Shown in pieces: positions 1-7,277 of a stretch of DNA of 12,738 nt. The DNA comes from Alphaproteobacteria bacterium (GTDB lineage: Bacteria > Pseudomonadota > Alphaproteobacteria > Rhizobiales > Aestuariivirgaceae): NCBI GenBank assembly GCA_024639035.1, contig JAHEJE010000042.1, forward strand, positions 1 through 12,738, read 5' to 3'. The notes beneath the pieces were generated by a model. That model worked only from the letters and a program-made list of their open reading frames with translations, did not search any database and had not been told where the DNA came from. Each line of letters opens with the position of its first letter. The first letter of the stretch is position 1. The position numbers were made by a program, and so were the translations under genes.

Positions 1-1144
1 GCTGCTGGCCGATCTGTTCGGCCGTGGCACCCTCGCCGAGGGCTTCGGCGATGCGCTTTTGATCGACCACCACCGCCACCGCCAGCCGCTCGATGATGTA
101 ACCGCTGGTGACCGTCGAAACGGTCTTCGAGTTCATTTCGTAGTTGGTCAGTTCCTCGCGCCGCTCGCGGTTCTGCGACGACTGCTCGCCGGGCTGGTTT
201 TCGGCCTCACCGTCCGGTATTTCCTGCTCGACGCTGACACTCGCCTGCGTGCTCTTGTTCTTGGTGGTGCCGGCCTCCTTGACCACCCGCACCGACCGCT
301 CGACCCGCGAGTCGGGATCGTACACGGTCTCCTGGATGTTCTTGCGGTCGGTGTTGAGCCGCGCCGTTACGCTGGTCTGAAAACTGTTGAGCCCGAGAAA
401 CGGCGTCAGGGTGCGATCGATCTTGCGGCGGATCTCATGTGCCAGCATGCGTTCCAGATCGAGCATCTTGCGCGGCACCGAGGCGGCGGCATCTTCGCCC
501 GAGGCCAGAACCGTGCCCTGGGTGTCGAGCACCGTCACGCGCTCGACGCTGAGGCCGGGAATGGCCGCCGCCACCATGTGGCGGATGGCCGGTGCCGAGG
601 CGAAGTTTCCCGCTTCGCTGGTGCGGATCACCACCGACGCCGACGGCGGTTGGCGCTCTGAACGAAACGAGGCCTTGTCCGGCATCACGATATGCACTCG
701 GGCCGCCTTGACGCTGTCCATCAGCTGGATGGTCCGGGCGATTTCGCCTTCAAGGGCCCGGACCCGGGTGATCTCCTGCATGAACGAGGTCAGGCCGAGC
801 GAGCCCATGTCGTCGAACAGTTCATAGCCCGAGCCGGAACCGCTCGGCAGACCCTTTTCGGCCAGCAGCATGCGCGCCTGGCGTTTGCGGCCGATTTCGA
901 CCATCACCGTCTTGCCGCCCGATGTAACTTCGAAATCGATGTCCGCCTCGCTGAGCGCAGCGCCGATGCGCGCAACATCGCGCTGCTCCAGGTTGCCGTA
1001 CAGCGTCTCCAGCGTCGGCCGGTTGAGGTAGTACCCGCTGAGCATGACGGTCAGGAATACGGTCAGCGTGATAAGCCCGGCTGCGGCCAGCCGGCGCGCG
1101 CCCAGAGCCGACAAACCGGCGTAGAGTTTTTCAAGTCGTTCCAT
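1..1144 (-). CDS. fliF: Flagellar MS-ring protein FliF, N-terminal 381 residues (runs off the window)
   Basis: FliF forms the MS ring in the inner membrane, the base on which rod, export gate and C ring assemble. Translation from ATG at 1144 starts MERLEKLYAGLS, then has a hydrophobic segment at about residues 18-40 (first membrane anchor). A YscJ/FliF ring-building domain follows, with TLYGNLEQRDVARI, the YELFD motif and RVHIVMPDKASF. Next comes a second ring domain, and near the window edge the NYEMNSKT motif. The frame stays open to position 1, so the C-terminal part (second membrane segment and the FliG-binding tail, from family knowledge) lies outside; full FliF is usually about 550 residues. 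There is no convincing Shine-Dalgarno before the ATG. It lies downstream of flagellin on the same strand, but a strong terminator separates them, so it should have its own promoter. Identification is secure; the start is slightly less so. Confidence 0.95.
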   Translation of the reverse strand, partial: MERLEKLYAGLSALGARRLAAAGLITLTVFLTVMLSGYYLNRPTLETLYGNLEQRDVARIGAALSEADIDFEVTSGGKTVMVEIGRKRQARMLLAEKGLPSGSGSGYELFDDMGSLGLTSFMQEITRVRALEGEIARTIQLMDSVKAARVHIVMPDKASFRSERQPPSASVVIRTSEAGNFASAPAIRHMVAAAIPGLSVERVTVLDTQGTVLASGEDAAASVPRKMLDLERMLAHEIRRKIDRTLTPFLGLNSFQTSVTARLNTDRKNIQETVYDPDSRVERSVRVVKEAGTTKNKSTQASVSVEQEIPDGEAENQPGEQSSQNRERREELTNYEMNSKTVSTVTSGYIIERLAVAVVVDQKRIAEALGEGATAEQIGQQ

Positions 1145-1200
1145 AGCCGGCAATCTGACTGCCTAAGCTTGTCCGGACATGGACCCGGCTTTACCGCAAG

Positions 1201-1244
1201 CTCGAAAAAGAAACGGCCACGCCATCAATTGCGATGGCGTGGCC
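1201..1244 (-). terminator. Rho-independent terminator of the flagellin gene
   Basis: A perfect 12-bp inverted repeat (arms 1215-1226 and 1233-1244, loop of 6) lies 22 bp beyond the flagellin stop codon. Read on the minus strand, the stem is followed at once by GTTTCTTTTTC, a classical U-rich tail. The plus-strand side has no T-run, so it acts for flagellin only. It would insulate fliF from the highly expressed flagellin transcript. Confidence 0.92.
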
Positions 1245-1266
1245 CGCGATGCCCGACGTTTGGGGT

Positions 1267-2169
1267 CTACCTGAACAGTGACAGAATGTTCTGGCTGGTC
1301 GAGTTCGCGATACTGAGGGCCTGAATGCCAAGCTGCTGCTGCACCTGCAGGGCCTGCAATTTGGTCGATTCCTCGTTCATGTCCGCATCGACAAGCTGGC
1401 CGATGCCGCGATCGATGGCATCCATCAGATTGCCCACGAAGTCCTGCTGCAGATCGATGCGCTTGCTTGCCGCACCAAGGTCGGCTGCTGCCGTTGTCAT
1501 CGACTGATGTGCCGCATCGACTTCGGAGATCAGCGTATCGAGCGTCGTCAGGTCGGCGGGTGCATCCGTCAGGGCCGAGATATCCAGGGTCAGAACGGAC
1601 GAACCACTGCCGCCGACGGTGTCAAGAATACCTGTGTCGGCACCGGAGTCGATCAGGGTGGTTGTCGTCAGGCTGATACTGATCGTGCCGACCGAAACCG
1701 CACCACCGGTACGGGTGAACGAGGCCACGACTTCCTTCGACGTAATACCGGCGGTCGAATCCACTTCCAGGAAGTTCTCGCCGTTGAACGTCGCGCTTGT
1801 CGCAATGCTCTGCAGCTGGTTCTGCAATTCGGTGATTTCCGACTGGATCTTGACGCGATCAATGCCGGGCTCACGGGCTGCAACCAGTTTGCTCTTGATC
1901 TCATCGACCACGTCGAGGCTTGATTCAAGTGCGGTGTAGGCGACGTCGATGGTCGCCGCGCCGAGGCCCAGTGCATCCTGAACCGTCGACATTGCCTTGT
2001 TGTCCGAACGCATGGTTGTCGCGATCGCCCAATAGGCGGCGTTGTCGGTCGCTGTCGCAACCCGCAAACCGGTCGAAATCCGGCCCTGGGTCATCGTCAG
2101 TTCGTTGTTGGTCTTGGTAAGGCTTTGCAGAGCCGACATCGCGGCAATGTTGGTGTTGATACTGCTCAT
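1267..2169 (-). CDS. Flagellin (filament subunit), rhizobial type
   Basis: This is the filament subunit, exported through the flagellar type III apparatus. The 300-residue protein has the conserved N-terminal D0/D1 helices (MSSINTNIAAMSALQSL, then GRISTGLRVATATDNAAYW and TTMRSDNKAMSTVQDALGLG). A variable Thr/Ser/Gly-rich centre spans roughly residues 135-215. The C-terminal D1/D0 helices are around 225-300, ending SIANSTSQNILSLFR. The DNAAYW...TTMRSDNKA block is typical of rhizobial flagellins. The size is near the short end for bacteria. The start is ATG with AGGGGA 8 nt upstream. It is the only flagellin in the window; rhizobia often carry several, so others may lie elsewhere. The gene sits behind a 179-bp leader region and ends at a strong terminator, which suggests a separate late-class transcript. 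I give no symbol because flaA, fliC and fljK naming cannot be decided here. Confidence 0.96.
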   Translation of the reverse strand: MSSINTNIAAMSALQSLTKTNNELTMTQGRISTGLRVATATDNAAYWAIATTMRSDNKAMSTVQDALGLGAATIDVAYTALESSLDVVDEIKSKLVAAREPGIDRVKIQSEITELQNQLQSIATSATFNGENFLEVDSTAGITSKEVVASFTRTGGAVSVGTISISLTTTTLIDSGADTGILDTVGGSGSSVLTLDISALTDAPADLTTLDTLISEVDAAHQSMTTAAADLGAASKRIDLQQDFVGNLMDAIDRGIGQLVDADMNEESTKLQALQVQQQLGIQALSIANSTSQNILSLFR

Positions 2170-2279
2170 GGGTAATGTCCCCTGTTAGATGTTGGAATTG
2201 GGATTATTGGGACATGCCGGTTGCGGCGGTACAGCGGATCGGCATCATGCCTTTGACCCACTCAAGGCGAGTGGATCAA
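2170..2279 (-). promoter_or_regulatory. Structured leader region of the flagellin mRNA with possible Shine-Dalgarno sequestration
   Basis: On the minus strand this region shows, in order towards the start codon: an 11-bp stem with one G-U pair and a 5-nt loop (2253-2279), a small GGCAT/ATGCC palindrome (2241-2251), and a 7-bp inverted repeat (GGGACAT 2209-2215 with ATGTCCC 2175-2181). One arm of the last repeat covers most of the Shine-Dalgarno AGGGGA (2178-2183). Two UCCCAAU copies (2197-2203, 2206-2212) lie in the loop and upper arm. Alphaproteobacterial flagellin mRNAs are known to be controlled through their leaders (FlbT in Caulobacter), so a regulatory role is plausible but inferred. 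The transcription start is unknown: I found no convincing sigma-54 or sigma-28 promoter. Confidence 0.4.
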
Positions 2280-2315
2280 CCTCTGTGCCCCCATAGGTAG
2301 CGTAGATGTATTGAT

Positions 2316-2345
2316 AAAACCCTAACGTGCAAACCGGTCGTTTGC
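2316..2345 (-). terminator. Possible weak terminator after fliP
   Basis: A perfect 6-bp inverted repeat GCAAAC/GTTTGC with a 5-nt loop (2329-2345) starts 3 bp after the fliP stop codon. On the minus strand it is followed by ACGTTAGGG and then TTTT. The stem is short and the T-run sits 9 nt away, so it may only attenuate transcription at the end of the flg-fliLP operon, or may be a protein-binding palindrome. Confidence 0.3.
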
Positions 2346-2348
2346 CCG

Positions 2349-3131
2349 TCAGAAGAACGATCTGACCAATCCGCCGACGAGCAGGTTCCAGCCGTCGATC
2401 AGCACGAAGAACAGGACCTTGAATGGCAGCGATATCACTGTTGGCGGCAGCATCATCATGCCCATCGACATGGTCAGCGTGGCGACGATGAGATCGATGA
2501 CCAGAAACGGCAGCACGATCAGAAAACCGATTTCGAAGCCGCGCCGCAACTCCGAAATCATGAACGCCGGCACCAGGACCCTGAGGCCGATGTCCTGGTT
2601 GTCCGCCTCTTCGGCCCGCAGCTCCTCGGCCTGCGGTGTTTCCTGCCGCCGTGCCAGCTCATCGAAGATCTTGAGATCCTTTTCACGCACATGCGCCAGC
2701 ATGAACGTCTCGAACGGTGCTGAAATCCGTTCGAAGGCCTCCGTTTCATCGATCTTCTTGTCGATGAACGGCTGCACCCCCTCGCGCCAGGACTTGTCGA
2801 ACACCGGCTCCATGACGAAGAACGTCATGAACAGCGAAAGCGAAATCAGCACCAGGTTGGCAGGTGTGCTCTGCAGCCCGAGCCCGGTGCGCAGAAACGA
2901 CAGTGCGACGACGAAACGGGTAAAGCTGGTCACCATGATCAGCAGCGCCGGGGCCACCGACAAGACGGTCAGAACCACAACCAGTTGAATGATCCGGCCG
3001 GAGACTTCGCCGCCTTGCAACAGGGCTTGCGGGGAAACGTCGATCTCCTGCGCCGCGGCCAACCGGGTGATGCTGGCCATCGCGACCGCGACCACTGCCG
3101 CCAGCCGCAGCGCCCGGCGCACCGCCGTCAT
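2349..3131 (-). CDS. fliP: Flagellar export-gate protein FliP
   Basis: FliP is a core membrane protein of the flagellar type III export gate; five copies with FliQ and FliR form the secretion channel. The 260-residue protein begins with a cleavable-looking signal sequence (about residues 1-28, ending RLAAAQ), as FliP commonly has. Two membrane segments follow with the family signature around MVTSFTRFVVALSFLRTGLG and STPANLVLISLSLFMTFFV. A charged periplasmic domain spans about 110-185. The C-terminal pair of segments contains ISELRRGFEIGF, MSMGMMMLPP and the end DGWNLLVGGLV. Length and both signatures fit a complete protein. It overlaps fliL by 4 bp (ATGA), indicating coupled translation. fliQ, fliR and flhA are not in this window. 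It is the last gene of the operon before the flagellin leader. Confidence 0.97.
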   Translation of the reverse strand: MTAVRRALRLAAVVAVAMASITRLAAAQEIDVSPQALLQGGEVSGRIIQLVVVLTVLSVAPALLIMVTSFTRFVVALSFLRTGLGLQSTPANLVLISLSLFMTFFVMEPVFDKSWREGVQPFIDKKIDETEAFERISAPFETFMLAHVREKDLKIFDELARRQETPQAEELRAEEADNQDIGLRVLVPAFMISELRRGFEIGFLIVLPFLVIDLIVATLTMSMGMMMLPPTVISLPFKVLFFVLIDGWNLLVGGLVRSFF

Positions 3132-3628
3132 TCGATCACCAGCGAATGAATGACGATCTCGCGCGCCTGCCCGCCGGTGCGCAGCCGCACCCGCTCGTTG
3201 AGGTCCTCGCGAAGGTGCAACAGCCCGGGGCCGCCGTCCAGCTGTGACAGTTTGAGCGTTCGCAGGTGGGCCATGATATCGCCGCCGATCTTCTGCACCA
3301 GTTCCTCGCGCGATCCCTCGCCGGTTCCGGTGAAGATCACGGAGCCTTCAAGCCGCACCCAGATATCGCTGGGGGTCTTCAGGTTGGTGACCACCGAAGG
3401 CAGGGTGAACATCCGCTCGCCGGCAGCGTATTTCTCCACCTTTTCCGGTGCCGGTGCGCTCTCGGCCTGAGCCATGGCGCTCTTCTTTGCCATCCCGTAG
3501 ATCGCGATCCCCATGCCGCCGCCGGCCCCGGCGGCAACGAGCCCGAGCACCACCAGCGCGCTCAGCCAAACCAGCACCGATGGCCCGCTCTTGGCTTTGC
3601 CTGCGTCTTTGTCGCCTTCATCCGCCAT
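3128..3628 (-). CDS. fliL: Flagellar basal-body-associated protein FliL
   Basis: FliL is a single-pass inner-membrane protein that surrounds or supports the stator units at the flagellar base. The 166-residue product has a short charged cytoplasmic N-terminus (MADEGDKDAGKAKSG), one hydrophobic segment at about residues 17-46, an Ala/Pro-rich linker, and a periplasmic domain from about 70. Family-typical features are FTLPSVVTNLKTP, VRLEGSVIF and the C-terminal GGQAREIVIHSLVIE. The gene begins 12 bp after flgH and overlaps fliP by 4 bp. Placement between flgH and fliP is as remembered for rhizobial clusters. Identification rests on topology, length, motifs and context together. Confidence 0.92.
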   Translation of the reverse strand: MADEGDKDAGKAKSGPSVLVWLSALVVLGLVAAGAGGGMGIAIYGMAKKSAMAQAESAPAPEKVEKYAAGERMFTLPSVVTNLKTPSDIWVRLEGSVIFTGTGEGSREELVQKIGGDIMAHLRTLKLSQLDGGPGLLHLREDLNERVRLRTGGQAREIVIHSLVIE

Positions 3629-3640
3629 CTCTCGCCCCGG

Positions 3641-4366
3641 TCAGAACGGAGCAACGGTATCGAGCAGCTGCTGGCCCCAGCCGGGACGCTGCACATCGCT
3701 CACCCGGCCGCGCCCGCCGTAGGAAATGCGCGCCTCGGCAATCTTGTCGTAGCCGATGACGTTGTCGCCCGAGACATCCTGCGGCCTGACGATGCCTGCA
3801 ATATTGAGCACCCGCAGCTCGTGGTTGACCCGCACCTCCTGCGACCCACGGATGACCAGGTTGCCGTTCGGCATAACGTCGAGCACCACAGCGGCGATCG
3901 ACAGCCGAATATCCTCGGACCGGTCGATCGAACCCTGACCGTTCGTCGACGTGGCCGAGTTGACATTACCGTCACCCGACAGCCCGAGGCTGAACGGCTC
4001 CGGGCTGACCGAGCTTTCGAAATCATAGGTCAGGCCAAGACCATACTTTGACCGGGCATCGCGCGACCGGTTGGTCGAATTGTCCAGCGACGCCCGGTCG
4101 TTGATCTGGATTCGCACCGTCAGCACGTCGCCCGGCCGCATCGCCCGGCGGTCCTTGAACAGATTGCCGCTGCCATCGCGCCACAACGAGTACCCGTGAT
4201 CGGACACCGCGGCCTGCGGCGGGCGCGCCGACGCCATCATGATGCCATCGCTCCTCATGCCGCTGCCGACCGGCGACATCGTCGGCGGCACGCCGATCTC
4301 GGCAATTTCGGCCATGCACCCGCAGGTGGTCAAAGCCAATATCATCGACACCACGGCTTTCATCAT
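3641..4366 (-). CDS. flgH: Flagellar L-ring lipoprotein FlgH
   Basis: FlgH builds the L ring, the outer-membrane bushing around the rod. The 241-residue protein has a lipoprotein signal (ILALTTCGC, the second Cys the likely lipidated +1 residue). The FlgH core includes LWRDGSGNLFKDRRA, RPGDVLTVRIQIND, the Ser-rich stretch near FESSVS, and the C-terminal VRPQDVSGDNVIGYDKIAEA and YGGRGRVSDVQRPGWGQQLL. These are strongly family-typical. Two adjacent ATGs exist: the one at 4366 overlaps the motE stop as ATGA, but the GGGGGGAC ribosome-binding sequence lies only 2 nt before it, so the second ATG (4363, giving MKAVV) may be the true start. Confidence 0.96.
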   Translation of the reverse strand: MMKAVVSMILALTTCGCMAEIAEIGVPPTMSPVGSGMRSDGIMMASARPPQAAVSDHGYSLWRDGSGNLFKDRRAMRPGDVLTVRIQINDRASLDNSTNRSRDARSKYGLGLTYDFESSVSPEPFSLGLSGDGNVNSATSTNGQGSIDRSEDIRLSIAAVVLDVMPNGNLVIRGSQEVRVNHELRVLNIAGIVRPQDVSGDNVIGYDKIAEARISYGGRGRVSDVQRPGWGQQLLDTVAPF

Positions 4367-4899
4367 GTCCCCCCGCCCTTGCCGCCGGTGCGCACCGCAC
4401 CGACGATCACCCTGGTCAGTTGCGCGGCACGTTCAGCAGCGATCTCGGCCATGATCAGGCTGGCCGCCCGCGCATCAAGCTTGACCAGGATGGCCGCCGC
4501 GGTCAGATCGTCGAGAGCGGCAATCTGCTGGGCGGCGGCATCCGGCCGCATCCGGGTGTAGATCTCAACCAGGTTGCCGCGCGCCCGGTCCAGAAACGCC
4601 TGCCGCCGCGACATCCAGGCCGCCAGCGCCGCCTTGTTCTTCTCCAGTTCGTCCATCCGCTTGGCCAGCCCCTGTTCCAGCTCCTTGATCTTGGCCAGCC
4701 GCCAGGCGAATTGCGCCTCGCGGGCCGCATCGGCAAAGTTCTCGCAATAAAGCTGTTCGTCGCGCATCGGCTTGGCCGGCGTCGTCGAACCGGTGATCAG
4801 GCCGAAGTTTTGTTTGGCGGCGGCATGCAAGGCCGCACCGCCCGGCAGCCAAAGGCAAATCGCGATCCCCATCAGTATTGCGCCCACCGACAGCTTCAT
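4363..4899 (-). CDS. motE: MotE-like periplasmic motor chaperone
   Basis: MotE of Sinorhizobium is a periplasmic chaperone for the motor protein MotC. This 178-residue protein has a signal peptide (about 1-28, ending ALHAAA), one cysteine in the mature part (C52, in EQLYCENF), and a predicted coiled coil at about residues 60-105 rich in Lys, Glu and Leu. A compact C-terminal region follows (MRPDAAAQQIAALDD, AAILVKLDARAASLIMAEI) that resembles the MgtE N-terminal fold often seen in this family. As I recall, the S. meliloti MotE dimer is held by a disulfide at a cysteine in nearly the same place. The gene lies between flgI and flgH, the position I remember for motE in rhizobia, and overlaps both by 4 bp. 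Sequence conservation is low, so the name leans on architecture and position. MotC is not in the window. Confidence 0.8.
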   Translation of the reverse strand: MKLSVGAILMGIAICLWLPGGAALHAAAKQNFGLITGSTTPAKPMRDEQLYCENFADAAREAQFAWRLAKIKELEQGLAKRMDELEKNKAALAAWMSRRQAFLDRARGNLVEIYTRMRPDAAAQQIAALDDLTAAAILVKLDARAASLIMAEIAAERAAQLTRVIVGAVRTGGKGGGT

Positions 4900-5999
4900 T
4901 GAACGATCAGCTCCGCCTGCAGGGCCCCGGCCGACTTGATCGCCTGCAGGATGGCGATGATGCCCGAAGGCTTCAGCCCGATCCTGTTGAGTCCACCGAT
5001 CAGGGTGTTGAGGCTCGACCCGGACAGGATCGCCATCTGCCCGTCGCCCTCGTAGGTGTCGACCAGCGTCGACGGCACCACCACCGTCTCGCCGTCGGAG
5101 AACGGCTCGGGTTGCGACACCGTCGGCTGCTCGGTGATCCGCACCGTCAGGTTGCCGTGCGTGACGGCAACGGTGGAAATCCGAACATCGCGGCCGATCA
5201 CGATCGTACCGCTGCGTTCATCGAGCACGATACGTGCCGGCGTATCCGGCTTGACCGCCAGCGTGCCGATGGCGGCCACGAACCTGGCCGCAGTGATTTT
5301 TGCCGGCCGCACCACCGCCACCTCGCGCGAGTTGCGCTCCCGGGCCAGGGACTTGCCGTAGCGCTTTTTCGTATACCGGTTGATCGCATCGGCAATCGCC
5401 GTGGCCGTGTTGAAGTCCGGGTTGCGCAGGGCCAGAACGATATGTCGGGCCGTGGCAAAACCGCCCGGCACCGCCCGCTCGACGATTGCCCCGTTGGGTA
5501 TCCGTCCCCCCGTCGGCACCCCCTGTGATACGCTCTCGGCCTGTCCGGCCTTGGCAAAACCCGACACCGCCAGCGGCCCCTGCGCCACCGCGTAGACCTG
5601 ATTGTCGCCACCATAGAGCGGTGTCAGGATCAGCGTTCCGCCGGCCAGCGAACTGGCATCGCCGAGCGACGACACGGTGATGTCGATCCGCGATCCGGGA
5701 CTGATGAACGCCGGCAGGTGGGCAGTGACGATGACCGCCGCGACATTGCGCGTGCGTGCCGATGCGGCTTCGAGATTGACACCCAGCCGTTCAAGCATCG
5801 AGCGCATCGACAGTTCGGTGAACGGTGCATTGCGCAGGCTGTCGCCAGTACCCTGCAGACCGATCACCAGACCGTAGCCGATCAGCTGGTTGTCGCGCGC
5901 CCCGCCCAGGTCGGTGATGTCCTTGATCCGCATGCCGTCGGCCTGGGCGCCCGTCGCCCACGCCATCGTCAGCCATATCGCAACCAGAACCCGTTTCAT
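4896..5999 (-). CDS. flgI: Flagellar P-ring protein FlgI
   Basis: FlgI forms the P ring around the rod in the periplasm, next to the peptidoglycan. The 367-residue protein starts with a Sec signal peptide (about 1-21, ending GAQADG). The family core follows: RIKDITDLGGARDNQLIGYG, LVIGLQGTGDSLRNAPFT, the NVAAVIVTAHLPAF region, SRIDITVSSLGDASSLAGGT, LTPLYGGDNQVYAVAQGPL, and near the C-terminus SSLNTLIGGLNRIGLKPSGI with IAILQAIKSAGALQAEL. Length is normal for the family. The start overlaps the flgA stop and the stop overlaps the motE start, each as ATGA. It is expected to need FlgA, encoded just upstream, for ring assembly. Confidence 0.98.
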   Translation of the reverse strand: MKRVLVAIWLTMAWATGAQADGMRIKDITDLGGARDNQLIGYGLVIGLQGTGDSLRNAPFTELSMRSMLERLGVNLEAASARTRNVAAVIVTAHLPAFISPGSRIDITVSSLGDASSLAGGTLILTPLYGGDNQVYAVAQGPLAVSGFAKAGQAESVSQGVPTGGRIPNGAIVERAVPGGFATARHIVLALRNPDFNTATAIADAINRYTKKRYGKSLARERNSREVAVVRPAKITAARFVAAIGTLAVKPDTPARIVLDERSGTIVIGRDVRISTVAVTHGNLTVRITEQPTVSQPEPFSDGETVVVPSTLVDTYEGDGQMAILSGSSLNTLIGGLNRIGLKPSGIIAILQAIKSAGALQAELIVQ

Positions 6000-6466
6000 T
6001 GTTCCGCGACCACCACCGAGCCATCGGCCTGGATCTGGCCCGCGACCTGCAGCCCGCTGTCGAGATTTCGCACCTGGATCAGATCGCCGCTGACCCCGGA
6101 TTGCAGTGCCGTCGCCAGGGCCGTGATGGTCAGCGTGCCGGACCGGAACACCAGCTTGACCGGCCTGCCGCGCTCGACCTGATAGGCGCGGCGAACCGAT
6201 CGCCTCGGCACCGGCTTGCCCGGCAGCAGGGTGCGCTTGGCCACCATGCCTGCCAGCTGGCGCGCTGAAACCGCCGCCCCGATACGGTGGATGTAGGATT
6301 TGCGGAATGCTTTGGTGTCCAATTGCTCAACCGTGATCGGTTCGCCCGGGTAGATCACCTGTCTGGGCACCGGAACCCGCACGCCCGAGGCCGCCGCGGC
6401 CGGCAAGGCGGCAAGCAGCAACACCCAAACGGCGATAGCGAAACGCTGTTTCAGCCTTCTCGGCAT
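5996..6466 (-). CDS. flgA: Flagellar P-ring assembly chaperone FlgA
   Basis: FlgA is a periplasmic chaperone that helps FlgI polymerise into the P ring. The 156-residue protein has a signal peptide (about 1-26, ending LPAAAAS). It has the SAF-type region VPRQVIYPGEPITVEQLDTK, RLPG-like TLLPGKPVPRRSVRRAYQVE, and the C-terminal GDLIQVRNLDSGLQVAGQIQ, which is the most recognisable FlgA feature. It is shorter than the roughly 220-residue enterobacterial protein, which from memory is usual for rhizobia. The start lies 12 bp after flgG; the AGGA of its ribosome-binding site overlaps the flgG stop codon. It overlaps flgI, its functional partner, by 4 bp. Confidence 0.93.
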   Translation of the reverse strand: MPRRLKQRFAIAVWVLLLAALPAAAASGVRVPVPRQVIYPGEPITVEQLDTKAFRKSYIHRIGAAVSARQLAGMVAKRTLLPGKPVPRRSVRRAYQVERGRPVKLVFRSGTLTITALATALQSGVSGDLIQVRNLDSGLQVAGQIQADGSVVVAEQ

Positions 6467-6478
6467 GTTCTTGTGATC

Positions 6479-7267
6479 CTAACGAATGCCCTGCGAAACC
6501 GTGGCCAGCATCTGGTCGGCCGCCTCGATAATCTTGGAGTTCAGCTCATAGGCGCGTTGCGCCGCAATCAGATGGGTGATCTCGCGCACTGAATCGACAT
6601 TGGAGTTCTCGAGATAGCCCTGATGCACCGATCCGAACCCGGCATCGCCCGGCACCCCGGTGGTCGCGCTGCCCGAAGCCTCTGTCTGGCGGTAGAGATT
6701 GCCACCCAGCGGATCGAGCCCGGCCGGGTTGGCGAAACTGGCCAGCGTCAGCTGTCCGAGGTCCTGCAGCGCACTCTGTCCGTCGATACGGGCGAACACC
6801 TGCCCGGTCTGGTTGATCAGCACTTCCACGGTGTTGGACGGAATGGTGATCGACGGCTCGACGGCATAGCCATCGGCGGTGACCAGCTGCCCGTCGGCGT
6901 TCTTGTTGAAGGCGCCGGCCCGGGTGTAGAGCGTTTCCCCGTCAGCCCCCGAGATCTGGAACCATCCCGGGCCGTTCAATGCCAGATCGAGCTTGTTTGC
7001 GGTGCTCGACAGGCTGCCCTGCTGATGCAGGTTGCGGATCGCCGTGGCCCGCACACCCAGGCCGAGCTGGGCGCCTTCCGGCACCGCGCTTTCGCCGCCC
7101 CGCTCCGGAGCTCCGGCAAGCCGTTCGGTCTGATACAACAGATCGGTGAACTCCGCCCGGCCGCGCTTGAAGCCGGTGGTGTTGATGTTGGCGATGTTGT
7201 TCGCCGTCACCTCAACGTTCAGTTGCTGGGCATTCATGCCCGTTGCCGCTATTGCCAGTGCCCGCAT
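6479..7267 (-). CDS. flgG: Flagellar distal-rod protein FlgG
   Basis: FlgG forms the distal rod that passes through the P and L rings. The 262-residue protein starts MRALAIAATGMNAQQ, followed by the rod/hook family motif ANNIANINTTGFKRGR (about residues 22-37). It has the central DLALNGPGWFQIS and YTRAGAFNKNADGQLVT (the core FlgE/F/G fold), and the C-terminal helix with VREITHLIAAQRAYELNSK. Length and both ends are diagnostic of FlgG; FlgF usually differs at the N-terminus and length. A GAGGGA ribosome-binding site lies in the 10-bp gap after fliE. Confidence 0.98.
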   Translation of the reverse strand: MRALAIAATGMNAQQLNVEVTANNIANINTTGFKRGRAEFTDLLYQTERLAGAPERGGESAVPEGAQLGLGVRATAIRNLHQQGSLSSTANKLDLALNGPGWFQISGADGETLYTRAGAFNKNADGQLVTADGYAVEPSITIPSNTVEVLINQTGQVFARIDGQSALQDLGQLTLASFANPAGLDPLGGNLYRQTEASGSATTGVPGDAGFGSVHQGYLENSNVDSVREITHLIAAQRAYELNSKIIEAADQMLATVSQGIR

Positions 7268-7277
7268 GTTCCCTCGC

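Noticed and set aside
59..1324. Long plus-strand open frames opposite fliF (up to 210 codons)
   Set aside because: They are antisense shadows in GC-rich DNA; the opposite strand encodes an unmistakable FliF and the shadow products are Arg/Ala/His-rich with no recognisable motif.
2241..2262. Possible sigma-28 promoter for flagellin (CAAA...GCCGAT-like)
   Set aside because: The spacing between the two parts is far too short (about 8 instead of 15 bases), so it is not a valid sigma-28 site.
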